NCBI GenBank assembly: GCA_918026815.1 | Contig: CAKJVC010000086.1 | Coordinates: 231,608 to 295,607 of the forward strand | Direction: 5' to 3' | Origin: Chalara sp. BL73 | Lineage: Eukaryota > Ascomycota > Leotiomycetes > Helotiales | Length of the DNA stretch: 64,000 bases | In this document: piece after piece, positions 1-11,083 of the stretch | How the letters are laid out: every line of letters begins with the position of its first letter | Numbering within the stretch: the stretch's first letter is position 1 | Position numbers and translations under genes: made by a program | Notes under the pieces: model-generated | The model's database searches: none | The model's input: only the letters and a program-made list of their open reading frames with translations | Told to the model about the DNA's origin: nothing

Positions 1-3000
1 CACGACCTCCACGACGATCAATTTGCCACCAGGCTTTAGTAAATCTTTGACGTTGCTCAATGTGGTCTTGATCTCAGATGTAGCGTGAAGTACATTAGAG
101 GCGATGACGATGTCATAAGAATTTGGCACGAACCCTTGAATTGAAGGACCCACTTCAATGTCGAGCTTCCGGAACTCTACCAGATCTCCCCAGTCACTGA
201 AGATGTGCCGCGCTGAGTCTAGGAATGACAGGCCTATATCTGTGAACATATAGGATTCAAACTTCGCGTGTTGTTTGTTGATGCCCCCAAAACCTTCGAG
301 GATTGACTTTGTCGTTGCCCCCGTTCCGGCGCCAATTTCCAGAATTCGTAAGGTTGGATTTTTGTGTGACATCGTTCTAACCAAGCTAGCGACAGCCTTG
401 TTTGCCGAAAACAAAGCCTTTTGTTTGTAATAGTATTCATTGAGCATCTCGTTTCCGGTCATCAACGACAATGCGTCTACATCACCCTGAACGATTTTTC
501 CGAGCTGGGGGCCAATCAGAGTTAGCAGGGCGCCTTCTTGGCCCATGCTGGCTACTTGGTGATAGAGGGTATTCTTGGATTGCCCGTGCATAAGTTCAGT
601 CCGTGGGGTCTTGGAAAGCTCATCATGCATCCAATTGAATAGCATAGTTAAATGATTGGGGCTCGGTGTAGCTGACCGAGACTCTAGATAATCTAGAGCG
701 TCTCGAGTATAATTAATGGCCGCAATTTCTAATGCTTTCAGATTCTGCGCGTCAACTTCGTTATACTGCGGTATGTCATATCTTTCTAGCAAAGGACCAA
801 AACTATCCAGCAAATCAACATCAATGTCCCACACTGTCTTGCAAACGATGTGATTAGAGACAAAGTTAGACTTGTCCAGGGTTGTGTCCGGCTCCAGCAA
901 TGTGCCTATCAAACCTGTGATAGATAGCACCGGTTCCTCTGTCCAGGTATCGTCAATGGAAAATATTGAAGCTGATACCTTCCGTCCTCCCAAGAGCGAT
1001 GCCTCAGTTTGCACCGAAAATCTCGCACTCGGTACGTTCTTAAAATTGGCAGAGAGACGAAGCTCCTTGATGAAATGAGGTAGAAAAGGTTTTTTCATTT
1101 CACTCACACGGCCAACCAGTGTTATCATAGCCGTCTGGAAGCACGCATCGAGAGTGCCCGGATGAAAAACATAAGAAGGTCTCGACTCTCCCGCATCCGG
1201 CGATGCCTCGAAGGGAACAATGACATCTGATAATGAGATACCTCTCGTCGTACGAATACGAACAATGTTAGCGAATGAATCTCCATATTTCATACTTATT
1301 AAAGATAGTTGGTGATAGAAATCGGGTATGCTAATGTCATGCTTACAACGAGCTGTTGCATCAGCCGCCTTTTCCTGGTATGTCTTAATGACATCGAGAA
1401 TATTACGTCTTCCATTGACCGGATTATCCTTTGGCTTATCGACAGTAGAAACAAGACCTCTGCAGTGCTCGATCCATCCAGTATTCGGGTTGTGGGATTG
1501 AATTCGAAATTCTTCCCAGTCTCCGGCGCGTGAACGATGGGTCCGGCTGTGTGGATGAAACGAGACGGAAACCTCAGTAGAGCCTTCTAAGGGGACAATC
1601 AATGCTTGGACAATGTGGACTTCACGCAGGATGTACGCCACAGGGCTGTAGCCTCTCTCTTCAGCCAATCTCTTTGAACCTTCAACAGCCATGGCCAGAA
1701 ACCCGGCAGCTGGGTAAAGAATCTCCGATAAAATGACGTGATCTCGAGTCCATGGCATCTCAGATACGCTAACGATACTCCGCCACCGCGGCTCAAGGGA
1801 GGTTGAGTCAGTAGTTCGAACCCCCAGAAACTCCGATCTTCCTTCACTGCGCTGAAGAAAGTCCTGGCTGTATCTTGTGCTGTGCAAGTACCGTTTCTCG
1901 TGATTCCAAGAATACGGCGGAAGATCGACAAGTACTTCAGGGTATTCGTCTTTGCTAATTGCATTGATTGCGCTAATATTGATTGCATGGCCTCTCGTAA
2001 AGAGCCTGCAGGCTGTGGTCTGAAGGCTGATCACAGCGTCTTGTGCTCGAACCAGGCTAGGAATATACCGAATGTCTTGAATGCTGTCCTCAGTAGTTGC
2101 ATTGATCATAGAGTTAATAGGAGCTGAGAGCGCTGAATGTGGGCCTACCTCAACCAAGGTCAGCGAAACGGTTGACTGCTTGTCTTTCCCACTCGCTGCA
2201 CATAAATTGCGAAGAGCCGGTGCGAACTTGACTACCGAAATTAGGTTCCGGACCCAGTAATCGCTCGTCAGATTCTCGGTATCGAGCTCTTTGGAAGTCA
2301 CGGAAGACCAGAATTTAACAGTCGAGGTCTTTTGAGTTTTCGTAGTTCCGAGCAGGCCGCGATACAAACTCTCGACGTTATACATGTGATGAGAGTGGTA
2401 CGCTACCTGAATAGCTAATCTGCGTGCAAAGCAGCCTTTTTGCTCTAGGCTTGCTTGCAATTCCTCCACTGCGACGGAGTCACCCGACGCCGTGATCATG
2501 TTGTCCGCATTAAGGCAAGCTATGACAACCTTGCCAGTTTTGAGTCGTTCCAATTCTGGCTCAACATCAGCTACAGAAGCTCCGACCGCAAGCATCGAGC
2601 CCTTCAGTTCTGGGTGTTCTTTTTGCAGTTCTTGTGCGACAATTCCGCGATGGTAAGCAATCTTCATTGCGGTTACTTCGTCGATGGCCGAAGCACAATA
2701 TGCAGCAGCGATTTCACCACTTGAGTGTCCCACGACACTCGTAGGCAGGATACCCCAAGATCTGAAAAGATCTACCAGAGCTATTTGTATTGCCGTACAC
2801 AAGGGTTGCGATATATGAGGCTGATTGACTTGAGAGTCTGCCTGATCCCTTAGAAGCTCTCCTGTATCATATCAGTAGACGAGCAACTCATCAGAGATGG
2901 AGAGAAAATCTAAGCGCTATCGTACCTATCAGAGACCATGGTGATCCAAGCTGCTTCACATGACGGTCCAGGTTCTGAATGCTGTCGCGATATACGGAAT

Positions 3001-4579
3001 ATGTTGAGATGAGTTCGCGGCCCATAGCGTACCACCGCGCCCCTTGTCCAGTGAAGACGAATGCGAGCTGTGGGCTCTCTACAGATCTGGCTAGGTTCTC
3101 CGGACACTGCCGAAGAGATTGCACCAGCTCATATGACGTAGAAGCAGATATTGTGTGTCTAAAGGTGAAAAATGATCGGTGTTCGCCTAAAGTGAACGCC
3201 AGGTTCAACAGGTTGGCCGGCGACTCAGCTTCACCCCATGAGTCGAGGTAGTCAGCTAAAGCTTGACAGTACGCAAGAAGCGAGGTTTTATCTTTGCTGT
3301 CACTATGAAGACAAGTTGTCGTGAGGCTAAGACCTTCCGAAGCTTCTGCTGTCTCACAACACCATCAAGAATAATATGCGCATTAGCGCCACCGAAGCCA
3401 AAGCTACTGACCGAAGCCCTTCGGACTTGGTCTTCCGGCCAGGGGATCATACGTTCGGGGACCATTTTATCGTAAGCATTTATTTTGCCAGAAACCAAGC
3501 ACCATTTACCGCAAGACGCCAATTGTGGAAGGAAATATCCTTGTTCGGATTCTGAAAGTTCATGTTTGGAAGGATTAAACCTTTTTAGAGCATCAAGACT
3601 GTCTTGATTACTCCTGCAAGCCCACTAGCGCCTTCTAAATGACCCAAATTGGTTTTAACAGATCCTATGTAGAGTGGAGATTTTCTTTCCCTGCCGTCAA
3701 CGAAGCTGTGGTATATTGCGGCCGCCTCGATGGGATCTCCAGTAGGTGTTCCAGTGCCATGCGCTTCTACATATGTTGTGTGTTTGGGATTCAGCCCAGC
3801 ATTAAGATAGACATCCCTGATAAGAGACTCATGGGCGGCGCCATTAGGAACGGTGAGCGAGGAGGTCAGCCCGTCTTGATTTACTCCTGAAGACCGAATG
3901 ATCGCCCTGATGGGATCACCGCTGGCGAAAGCTGCCTTTGCAGGCTTCAAGAGTAGGCACGCTATACCTTCACCCCTTGCATATCCATTAGCGCGATCAT
4001 CGAAAGCGAAGGATCTACCATCGGTAGACATGAAGCTTGACTTTCATCAGCATTCCTTTTCTGCATTATGCCATCCTATTCAAGGTATCATACCCTAGAC
4101 GAGCAAGCCCAATGGTAAGATGAGGGTTAAGTATAAGATTAGAGCCTCCAACAATTGCATAATCACTTTCCCCTGTTTTGATACTCTGGCATGCAAGATG
4201 AAGTGCCGTTAGACTAGCTGAACAGGCTGTATCGACCATAACACTAGGCCCATGTAAGTTGAAGGAATGGGATATGCGATTAGCAAGGATACTTTGTTCC
4301 GTTCCGGTCATATAATAGGTTGGCATTTGTTCTGAATCACGCTGCAACTCATCTTTATAGTCTCTGTTGAAAGAGCCTACATAGACTCCCGTAGCAGTTC
4401 CGGATATCTTAGACATAGGTACTCCCGCTGTATGATCGGGTTAGCTAGAAAACTTCAATGCCACCGGTTGGATATTATACCATTTTCGAGGGCTTCATAT
4501 ACGCATTCTAGTAGTAAACGTTGCTGTGGATCCATGGCCTTATTATTATTAGCCTGACGCTTAAAGCACATCAAATTTC
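1..4579 (-). pseudogene. highly reducing polyketide synthase, 5'-truncated and frame-damaged, continues past left edge
   Basis: Iterative type I PKS of fungal secondary metabolism (cytosolic). KS: the MDPQQR motif near 4530, active-site DTACSAS near 4230, EAHGTGT near 3760 and GHLEGASG near 3620. AT: FVFTGQGARW near 3070 and GHSSGE near 2720. DH: FLGVR, EPRWRSI and an RDH..YPAAG stretch near 1820-1690. C-methyltransferase: LEIGAGTGATT near 320. Three introns still splice in frame: 4480-4428, 4093-4036 and 2925-2862. From 2861 to 1 the frame is open. Damage lies in the KS-AT part: an in-frame TAA at 3587-3585 replaces the acidic residue normally found before KGL; the frame shifts between about 3560 and 3520; it shifts again near 3290. 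The first ~90 KS residues are missing where the repeat at 4620-6516 begins. ER, KR and ACP would lie outside the window. Product unknown. The domain calls are firm; pseudogene status is inferred from the breaks and could be wrong if the assembly has errors. Confidence 0.85.
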
Positions 4580-4619
4580 AAGCCTTTCAAGCCTTACATT
4601 TGCTTCCGCTGGCGTAATC

Positions 4620-6516
4620 TATGGCATGATATAACGACCAACGTGCAACAACGCAAAATGGGGTAATCAAATATAATAATTGATCAAATTGCAAATCGCA
4701 AATCGAAATCATTAAATTAATAACTTAGTGTTTTTAACTTTTCTAGGCCTCTTGTTCAAATAGAAGGAAGTAGTCACGTGGCCTTCAGAGACTATAGGGC
4801 AAAACAAGTATCAATTGCTAAAGGTTGTAGAACCTAAACTACAAGAAAGAATCTCTCTACTTATAGAGGTCTGATACTCACATGCCACCACGCTAATGCC
4901 TACTGTAGCCTGCTGTAGCCTGCTGTAGCCTGCTGTAGCCTACGCCTAGGTATAGTCCTTAGACCTAACCTGCTCAACACCTCTCGCCGTTCCTGGCGCT
5001 TTTAACGTTCCTGGTGCTTGCGACGTTCTTGGCCCTTGACGTTCCTAGTTCTTAACGTTCCTGGCGCTCTCGACTTTTCTGGTTCTTGACGTTCTTAGTG
5101 CCCTTAACTAAAAAGCAAATATGCCAAGACAGCCCCTTACATAGCAAATTTTTTCACTTTTTTCTTTTTTCTTTTTTCTTTTTTTTTAAATACAAACGAA
5201 AATAGTTTTAAAAAGTTAACTGCTCCAAGAATGTCGAAAGCAAAGAACGTTAAGAACCAGGAAAGTCGAGAGCGCTAGGAACGTCGAGGGCTAAGAACGT
5301 TGAGGGCCAAGATGTTACGCGCATCGCTAACAGGCTTATGCCTTAGGGGCCTGAGGCTCGGTAGACTTGGTCTACACAGAGAACCCCTGAGGTAGGGATC
5401 ACGTGATGGATCATGGATCACTCATGATCCATGATCCAACCCACGAAGACTCTATATAAGTAGATAGCTTTCCCTTAGATAGGAGCTTCGTGCTCAACTC
5501 AAATAGTATTCTCTTTAGCATACTTTGTTATCGGGGACTAGATCTCTGTATATGTGATATACCTACTTCTTCCAGACCCAACCACCTCGGACCTAGACCT
5601 TCCATCTTCATCAGTACTCCCGGAGTAGTGATAGGACCGTAACACAAGAACGTCGAGGACTAAAAACGTCAAGAACCAGGAAAGTCGAAAACACCAGGAA
5701 CGGCGAGGGGCCTAGAAAAGTTAAAAACACTAAGTTATTAATTTAATGATTTCGATTTGCGATTTGCAATTTGATCAATTATTATATTTGATTACCCCAT
5801 TTTGCGTTGTTTATGGAATGACATAACGACCAACGTGCAACAACGCAAATAGGGTAATAAAAGATAATAATTGATCAAATTGCAAATCGCAAATCGAAAT
5901 CATTCAATTAATAACTTAGTGCTTTTGACTTTCCTGGCCCTCGACGTTCTTGGCGCTCTCGACTTTTTTGGCTCTCGACATTCCTGGCGCTCTCGACTTT
6001 CTTCGCCTTCGGCGTTCCTGGCTCTCGACATTCCTGGCTTTCGACGTTCCTGGCTCTCGACGTTCCTGGCTCTCGACGTTCCTGGCGCCCTCGACTTTTA
6101 AAATAAAGCTGTATTCGTTTTTTATTGTAAAAATGAAAGAAAAATACAAACACAAATACTTGTAAATACTTTAAAAAAAGCAAATATACCAAGACAATCC
6201 TTTGCGTAGCAAATTTTTTCACTTTTTTTGTTTTTTTTAAATGCAAACAAAACTAGCTTTAAAAAATCGACAGTGCCAGAAAAATCGAAAGCGCCAGGAA
6301 TATCGAGACCCAAGAAAGTCGAAAGCGCCAGGAATGTCGAGAGCTAGAAACGTCGAGAGCCGGGAACGTCGAGAGCCAGAAAAGTCGAAAGCGCCAGGAA
6401 CATCGAGAGCCAAGAAAGTCGAGGGCGCCAAGAACGTCGAGGGCCAGGAAAGTCAAAAGCACTAAGTTATTACCCTATTTTGCGTTGTTGCACGTTGGTC
6501 GTTATGTCATGCCATA
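4620..6516. repeat. composite inverted-repeat element with minisatellite core (MITE-like)
   Basis: The outer ends are inverted copies: the left begins ATGGCATGATATAACGACC at 4621 and the right is its near-reverse complement ending about 6516. An inner inverted pair of about 100 bp looks identical (about 4646-4748 and 5710-5812), and a third copy of the end lies at 5815-5930 facing the one at 6455-6516. Between the arms are many degenerate ~16-18 bp units of the type GTTCCTGGCGCTCTCGAC, in both orientations, so the DNA could fold into long hairpins. No coding capacity; the apparent ORFs here are readings of the minisatellite. It cuts the 5' end of the PKS relic. Target duplication is unclear. 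It may be two adjacent elements (4620-5812 and 5815-6516). Confidence 0.7.
5313..5644 (+). mobile_element. solo LTR, 332 bp, TSD CAAGA
   Basis: Begins TGTTACG and ends CCGTAACA, so it has the TG..CA ends and short inverted terminus of an LTR. The 5 bp CAAGA occurs on both sides (5308-5312 and 5645-5649), the footprint of integrase. A TATA-like TCTATATAAGTAG lies near 5450. A diverged relative is at about 33700-33988. No internal domain is attached, so it is a solo LTR left by recombination, inserted in the minisatellite element. Superfamily cannot be told from the LTR alone. Confidence 0.88.
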
Positions 6517-6542
6517 TATGGCCAGATAGAGATAAAAAAAAA

Positions 6543-6597
6543 GATGGTATTTGAGAAATATCGGCACTTTTTAATGGTATTTGAGATATTAACCGTT
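6543..6597 (-). repeat. isolated MULE terminal repeat remnant
   Basis: Read on the minus strand it gives AACGGTTAATATCTCAAATA followed by CCAT and a second CTCAAATACCATC, matching the ends of the complete MULE at 58646-61225 (CGGCAAATATCT.AAATACC). It directly abuts the inverted-repeat element. No partner end was seen nearby. Confidence 0.65.
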
Positions 6598-7282
6598 TTA
6601 ATCATACATGCAACAAGTTGCCGATTGCGATATTCGTAATCTTGGGTCTCAGTAAATAACTACGCGCTGCAGGAATAATCTCTGCGTGCTGAGACTTCAG
6701 CCGAAAATATCAAGCCCATCAGATCTTCTTTCCGTGTACGATGTTTCAGTAATTATAGGATATTTCAATTCGTGCACAGATTTAAATATATTTAAAGTCA
6801 AAGTACCTCTCAATTTTCTCGGCACGGTGGGTTTCTCGCTACGTAGGGAGGGACGTTAATTAGTTAATGAATCTTCTGATGGATTGCCGCACTGCTTATG
6901 ATACGTGATATCGATGAAGGCATATAAAGCTGGCACCCACCTCCAGTTGCATAACTTTAAGCGATCCAATGGCAGGCTTATATTTTAGGCTTGACGATCT
7001 ACTATTAGATCGCTTACTTGCACAAAACGGACATTAGTGCACCATACCTAAAATCTGGGCACAACTAATTATTTTTACATCTGAAATGTTGTGGCGCTGT
7101 TATTCGTGAGTACTGTTCTCCCCTTCCCAATCATTCCCTTGCCATCATTCACTTCATTGCTTTTTACCGCAGTAGGCCAGCCTCCATGCGTGCAACCTTT
7201 ATTTGTGCCCTCCAGGACTCTCCGCCTTTCAGGTCTTCCCAAGTCGCCATCCCGTACCTACCATTTACTGATCACCTCCTCC
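6598..7282. other. intergenic, 3' side of the HET gene
   Basis: No gene, repeat or RNA could be recognised. 7091-7414 holds a plus-strand ORF that mostly overlaps the HET gene's 3' end in another frame and has no recognisable domain; it is treated as a shadow. Confidence 0.5.
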
Positions 7283-9484
7283 TCATACCATCTTGAATTC
7301 ATGCGCAGTTACCTTGTCCCCATCTCTAATCGCCAGAGCTTCGCCGTCCATAAAGCCATGCCAATAGCACTCCCCCACGAATTCAAATTCGTTGGCTCTC
7401 TCTGTGTCGCGTAGAATAACCGGCACACTACACCCTATCAAAACATAAATCTTGTCGCCTTTTCGGGTCGTCTCTGAAGCCGCACCTATCTGCCTCTCAT
7501 CAGACACGATAAGGCGGCGACCTTGTGTCCCATTATCAAGACCCTTGCATAAGTTTTCAAGTGCTTCGATACCCTCTTGATCCGCTATACACAAACGTCT
7601 CATTTGCTTGAGAAGTTCCTCTTCCCCACAACGTGTTCTACATGCCATTCGACCACAGAGAAGTGTCAGAAGGTATTTGGAGTGCAGGTCAAACGCGCTT
7701 CCAATTTCATTATTTGCAATTTCGGTAATCTGCTGGAGCTTTTGCAGCTTGTCTGGATTACGAGACCAGAAAGTCGCTCGGTTCGAGTTCTGATAGAATT
7801 CCACATAGCGTCCCACTAAGTCCGAGACTCTAGAAATGGCTTCCAATTCATCTCGCCTCCATTCTTGACTTTCAATTAACTTAGCTGCCCATAATCTCTC
7901 ATAGTGGGAAAATCTCTCTGTTTGGGAATTCCCACTTAGCACCAAGATATCTGACAACACCGAGACAGTGCCTAGACAGATTCCAGTCACGGTTAGTGTT
8001 TGCCAATTTTCTCTGAGTTGAAATGGGTTCTCTGGTACTAGATAGTCCTCAGAGAGTGAAGCAAGGTAGATACTATTTTGACTTCTCGCATCGACCAAAG
8101 TTCCTCTTTCTAAACCGAAGCAACGGAAATCAGGCACCCACGACGGCAACTCAGGGAGCCTATCGTGTAGCTGTTGGCCACATATGATATCCAGAGACCG
8201 TTCTGCAGAGATTATGTAATACGTTGTATTGGAATAGACCTCAGCAACCGATTTTGTATAGTCTGGCTGAAGTAAAGGATTGATTTCACTGGTCATCAGT
8301 CCTTGGAGGGCGTAAATCCTATCCCTTGGATCTCCAGATTTTCTCCCTGCCGATAATGCAAGCAACTCTCTTAGCGATAAAATTTCTCCAGAGTTGAATT
8401 TTGTATTGACCTCCAAAAGAGCGGTGATTTTTTTGACGCTGGAACTGCTAGTGCCGAACTCCCGTTGCATGTAGTAACAGGCTTGAAGAAGCTCACCAAG
8501 ATCCATTCCTAGTATTGTCACCTGGCCATCGTTGGCCGCGCAAACCTCTTGCAACGTCCACATCCTACTGAAATATTGGTTATCCGAGAATAGGACCCTG
8601 TCAATAAGTGCTGCCATTTCTTGAAAGTCTTCGCCTCGAACTCGAGCACGCTGCTTCTCGTTCGGCGACCAGGACATTATCTTCTCAATGTTTATGAGAG
8701 AATAACTTGCACGGCCGCCTGGAGTAAAATCGGCACAATAATTGGCTACCGCATTGTAACCAACACGGACTCCCCTAAACAAACCCCGGGCACCCGTTAT
8801 AGCCCCCTTTAGCATTACCCTTTCGACTTTTGTGACGACTGTGTTTGTCAACGGACGTTTCTGTTGGCCTCCATCTTTATATTCGGTCTCCGTATTTGCT
8901 AGTGTGTGGTTCAAGTTCTCTAGACCTACTTTGATGTCATAGAAGACGAGCTTTTTCATGAACTCTTTTACACGAGTAGTCTCTGCAGTATCTTCTCCAA
9001 GCCAGACAACGACAGCCAACGCGAAATGATAGATATCGGGCATAATAGAAATCTGCGCCGACTTCTCGTGACTATCGGCTTGGTTGATACAGATTGCATC
9101 GACCCACAATATACAAGATGCGACATTTCGGGATCGGAATGTGAGCAGTGCAGTGTGGAGGTGCGCCGTAATTGGGAACCGTCTGCCATCTAGAATAATT
9201 TCATGACTTAGGTGTAAGCCAGATCCCGTGCCCCATACATATGAAATGGCAAAATAAACGGGTAGGCCAAGCAGCGCCTTTGAATTAGGCCTTCGGGTTG
9301 CATCCAGTTGAGGGATAGTGTGTCTGGACAAGGTCCCTGTGAGGAGAGCCCCTTTGTCCCCAGAGGAGTTCACCTTCAGCAAGCGAATTTGCCGGGAAGG
9401 GTCACTTAGACTCATATAGCGGTATGTGTATGATGCTGACATTATGTTTTCCCCACCTGGCATGAACGGCAATTGTGGTGACAT
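7283..9484 (-). CDS. HET-domain protein (heterokaryon incompatibility family)
   Basis: Intronless, 733 residues. The HET domain fills about residues 75-240: AISYVWG at 79-85, LWVDAICINQ at 126-135, then EKSAQI..MPDIY (140-152) and VVVWLGED. A short YRYMSLSDPSRQIRLLKV lead-in at 21-38 is the usual sequence just before the domain. The long tail carries ERTL/R-type lineage-specific sequence and ends with the common HET-protein motif (VLIGCSVPVILR..EFVGECYWHGFMDGEAL, 680-718). Such proteins act in the cytoplasm in allorecognition or defence-like cell death. The start at 9484 is the first ATG; a second ATG follows at residue 15. It is the only intact host gene on the left side, between PKS debris and the hAT composite. 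The partner or trigger cannot be told from sequence. Confidence 0.93.
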   Translation of the reverse strand: MSPQLPFMPGGENIMSASYTYRYMSLSDPSRQIRLLKVNSSGDKGALLTGTLSRHTIPQLDATRRPNSKALLGLPVYFAISYVWGTGSGLHLSHEIILDGRRFPITAHLHTALLTFRSRNVASCILWVDAICINQADSHEKSAQISIMPDIYHFALAVVVWLGEDTAETTRVKEFMKKLVFYDIKVGLENLNHTLANTETEYKDGGQQKRPLTNTVVTKVERVMLKGAITGARGLFRGVRVGYNAVANYCADFTPGGRASYSLINIEKIMSWSPNEKQRARVRGEDFQEMAALIDRVLFSDNQYFSRMWTLQEVCAANDGQVTILGMDLGELLQACYYMQREFGTSSSSVKKITALLEVNTKFNSGEILSLRELLALSAGRKSGDPRDRIYALQGLMTSEINPLLQPDYTKSVAEVYSNTTYYIISAERSLDIICGQQLHDRLPELPSWVPDFRCFGLERGTLVDARSQNSIYLASLSEDYLVPENPFQLRENWQTLTVTGICLGTVSVLSDILVLSGNSQTERFSHYERLWAAKLIESQEWRRDELEAISRVSDLVGRYVEFYQNSNRATFWSRNPDKLQKLQQITEIANNEIGSAFDLHSKYLLTLLCGRMACRTRCGEEELLKQMRRLCIADQEGIEALENLCKGLDNGTQGRRLIVSDERQIGAASETTRKGDKIYVLIGCSVPVILRDTERANEFEFVGECYWHGFMDGEALAIRDGDKVTAHEFKMV

Positions 9485-9947
9485 ATACTTGAACTAGGGG
9501 CTAAGCGCATCCTCCGCTCAAGAGAGTTGAAATTCACGATCGTACAGCCCAAGGCAACCGGCGGTGAGACCATGCAACGATGCGGCCGTCGCGGTTTCCG
9601 AATGCCGAGTTGCCGAGTTGCCGTGTGCTTTGGAACTTGTCTACTAACTGCCCACTAAGGTCGATTATTGGCCAAAACCATCCAACATATAAGGTCACTG
9701 AATATAGGGGTAAAATTTGTCCGGCAGGCATTTAATCCGTGCGGCTCGATGACTGATGCATGACCAACGAAGGAAGCTAAACCGTGGCGTATTCAAGGAA
9801 ATTAGGCAGTTAAGTAGAGCGAGTTGGCTGTCACATGACATCGCTTAATTATGGCTCAGGCATTGGAGTTCATCCAGTGTGAAAGACCTATCCATTCCAC
9901 TTCAATCAACTACCATGTGAGAGTCAATCTCTTGACAAAGTACAGAA
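9485..9947. other. upstream region of the HET gene
   Basis: Divergent intergenic space between the HET start and the exon-like segment at 9948. It should hold the HET promoter, but no clear TATA box or named site was recognised. Nothing repetitive was seen. Confidence 0.4.
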
Positions 9948-10062
9948 ATGCCAGATAACATGTCGGAACCGGCCGAATTATCTCCAGTGAAACCGACTCT
10001 CGTGACCATCAACGAATATCCAGCTGCTGTGCTTGGAAGCGATTCCTGGAAGGGAGCAGACG
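9948..10062 (+). pseudogene. possible 5' exon fragment of a host gene cut by the hAT element
   Basis: An ATG opens about 38 codons of protein-like sequence (MPDNMSEPAELSPVK.. to ..SDSWKGAD) that run straight into the left hAT terminus at 10063. No domain is recognised. The RNase H-like fragment begins right after the other hAT end (22044), so the two could be the halves of one gene, but the frames do not join cleanly and RNase H similarity on this side is not convincing. Confidence 0.3.
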
Positions 10063-10662
10063 TAGGGCTGAGATATGAACGATTTGAGCACGAATCAAGT
10101 ATCAGGGTCTTGAACGAATCGAACCTGAATCTAATTAGGGGTTCGATTCGACTGAATCAAATAATAATAGCTTCATATTCGCTTTATTCGGGGGATTTTG
10201 AAGCGTTACACGTGACCCGGGAAAAAAATATTAATACGGCCCGATTGACGTCATGCATCCGAGGGATCGCGAGTTGCCCCTCCATACTTTTATATTACCT
10301 TAAACAAAAATCCAATTATAACTACTCTCCGCCCATAATCCTGTCTAATTAATCGATTCTATTGCCTGAGGGCGTTCGTTTGCATCTTTCGGCGCACGAT
10401 TTGGAGCAAAATTAAATGTATAGGATAAGTTTTCGCATAGCGGGGTAGTTCCCTTACTATGGAGACATCCGAGAGCAGAAGCGGGTCTGCAGATCCACGT
10501 ATTAGTCCGGACATCTTTATATCTTTAAGGATTATTCTTTATAATATTACTGAGAGTTCCTGCTAATTAGCCCTTGAGGGACAAATAAATTTATCTCAGG
10601 CATAAGCTCTGGGTTTAGTGCTGGAAAGTTCCAGATATGCCTAAATTTTAAAAAGTCACCAC

Positions 10663-10950
10663 TGTAACAACTCAAGCTGCACAGGGATCTCGATCCGTGG
10701 ATCTAAGTAGAAGGATGCAAAGGTGTGAACAACTATCAATTGTTATAACTAAGAGAACAAACTACAGGCGGAAGAAGGGAAGGAGAGCAGTGCTTTATAT
10801 ACAGGATGCTGGCCAGGGGCCAGTGTAAGCGAGCCCTGTAGCGTTGGCTGCCAAGCTCTGAGGTGCCGAGCCCTGTGGTAACAGGGGCCAAGCTCTACCG
10901 AGCTCTGCAGTGCTTGGCGCCAAGCTCGAGATAGGGCCAGGGCCGTGACA
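10663..10950 (-). repeat. gypsy 3' LTR
   Basis: It starts TGTCACGG on the minus strand and ends GTTACA. A TATA-like TATATAAAG sits at about 10803-10795. No difference from the other LTR was seen by eye. Confidence 0.95.
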
Positions 10951-10964
10951 TTACCCCCCCCTCC
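10951..10964 (-). other. polypurine tract of the gypsy element
   Basis: On the minus strand GGAGGGGGGGGTAA lies immediately before the 3' LTR, the usual place of the plus-strand primer. Confidence 0.75.
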
Positions 10965-11007
10965 AGTGTAGCTTGCCCTCAAGCTACGGCGGATCAAGAA
11001 TGGAATG

Positions 11008-11056
11008 TAAAAATCAAAAATCAAAAATCAAAAATCAAAAATCAAAAATCAAAAAT
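11008..11056. repeat. (AAAAATC)n tandem repeat in the gypsy 3' UTR
   Basis: About seven copies of a 7 bp unit AAAAATC lie between the chromodomain-like stop and the polypurine tract. Confidence 0.85.
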
Positions 11057-11083
11057 CCACTTTCCCGGCTTCCGTAGCATGCT

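Noticed and set aside
1599..1988. Minus-strand ORF of 129 codons
   Set aside because: It is an alternative frame of the PKS DH region; the true frame (codon starts at multiples of three) gives clear DH motifs.
5871..6465. Several ORFs with STFLALDVPGALDF-type repeats on both strands
   Set aside because: They are translations of the inverted minisatellite; repeats in every frame, no start context or domain.
7091..7414. Plus-strand ORF of 107 codons
   Set aside because: Antisense to the HET gene's 3' end; no domain.
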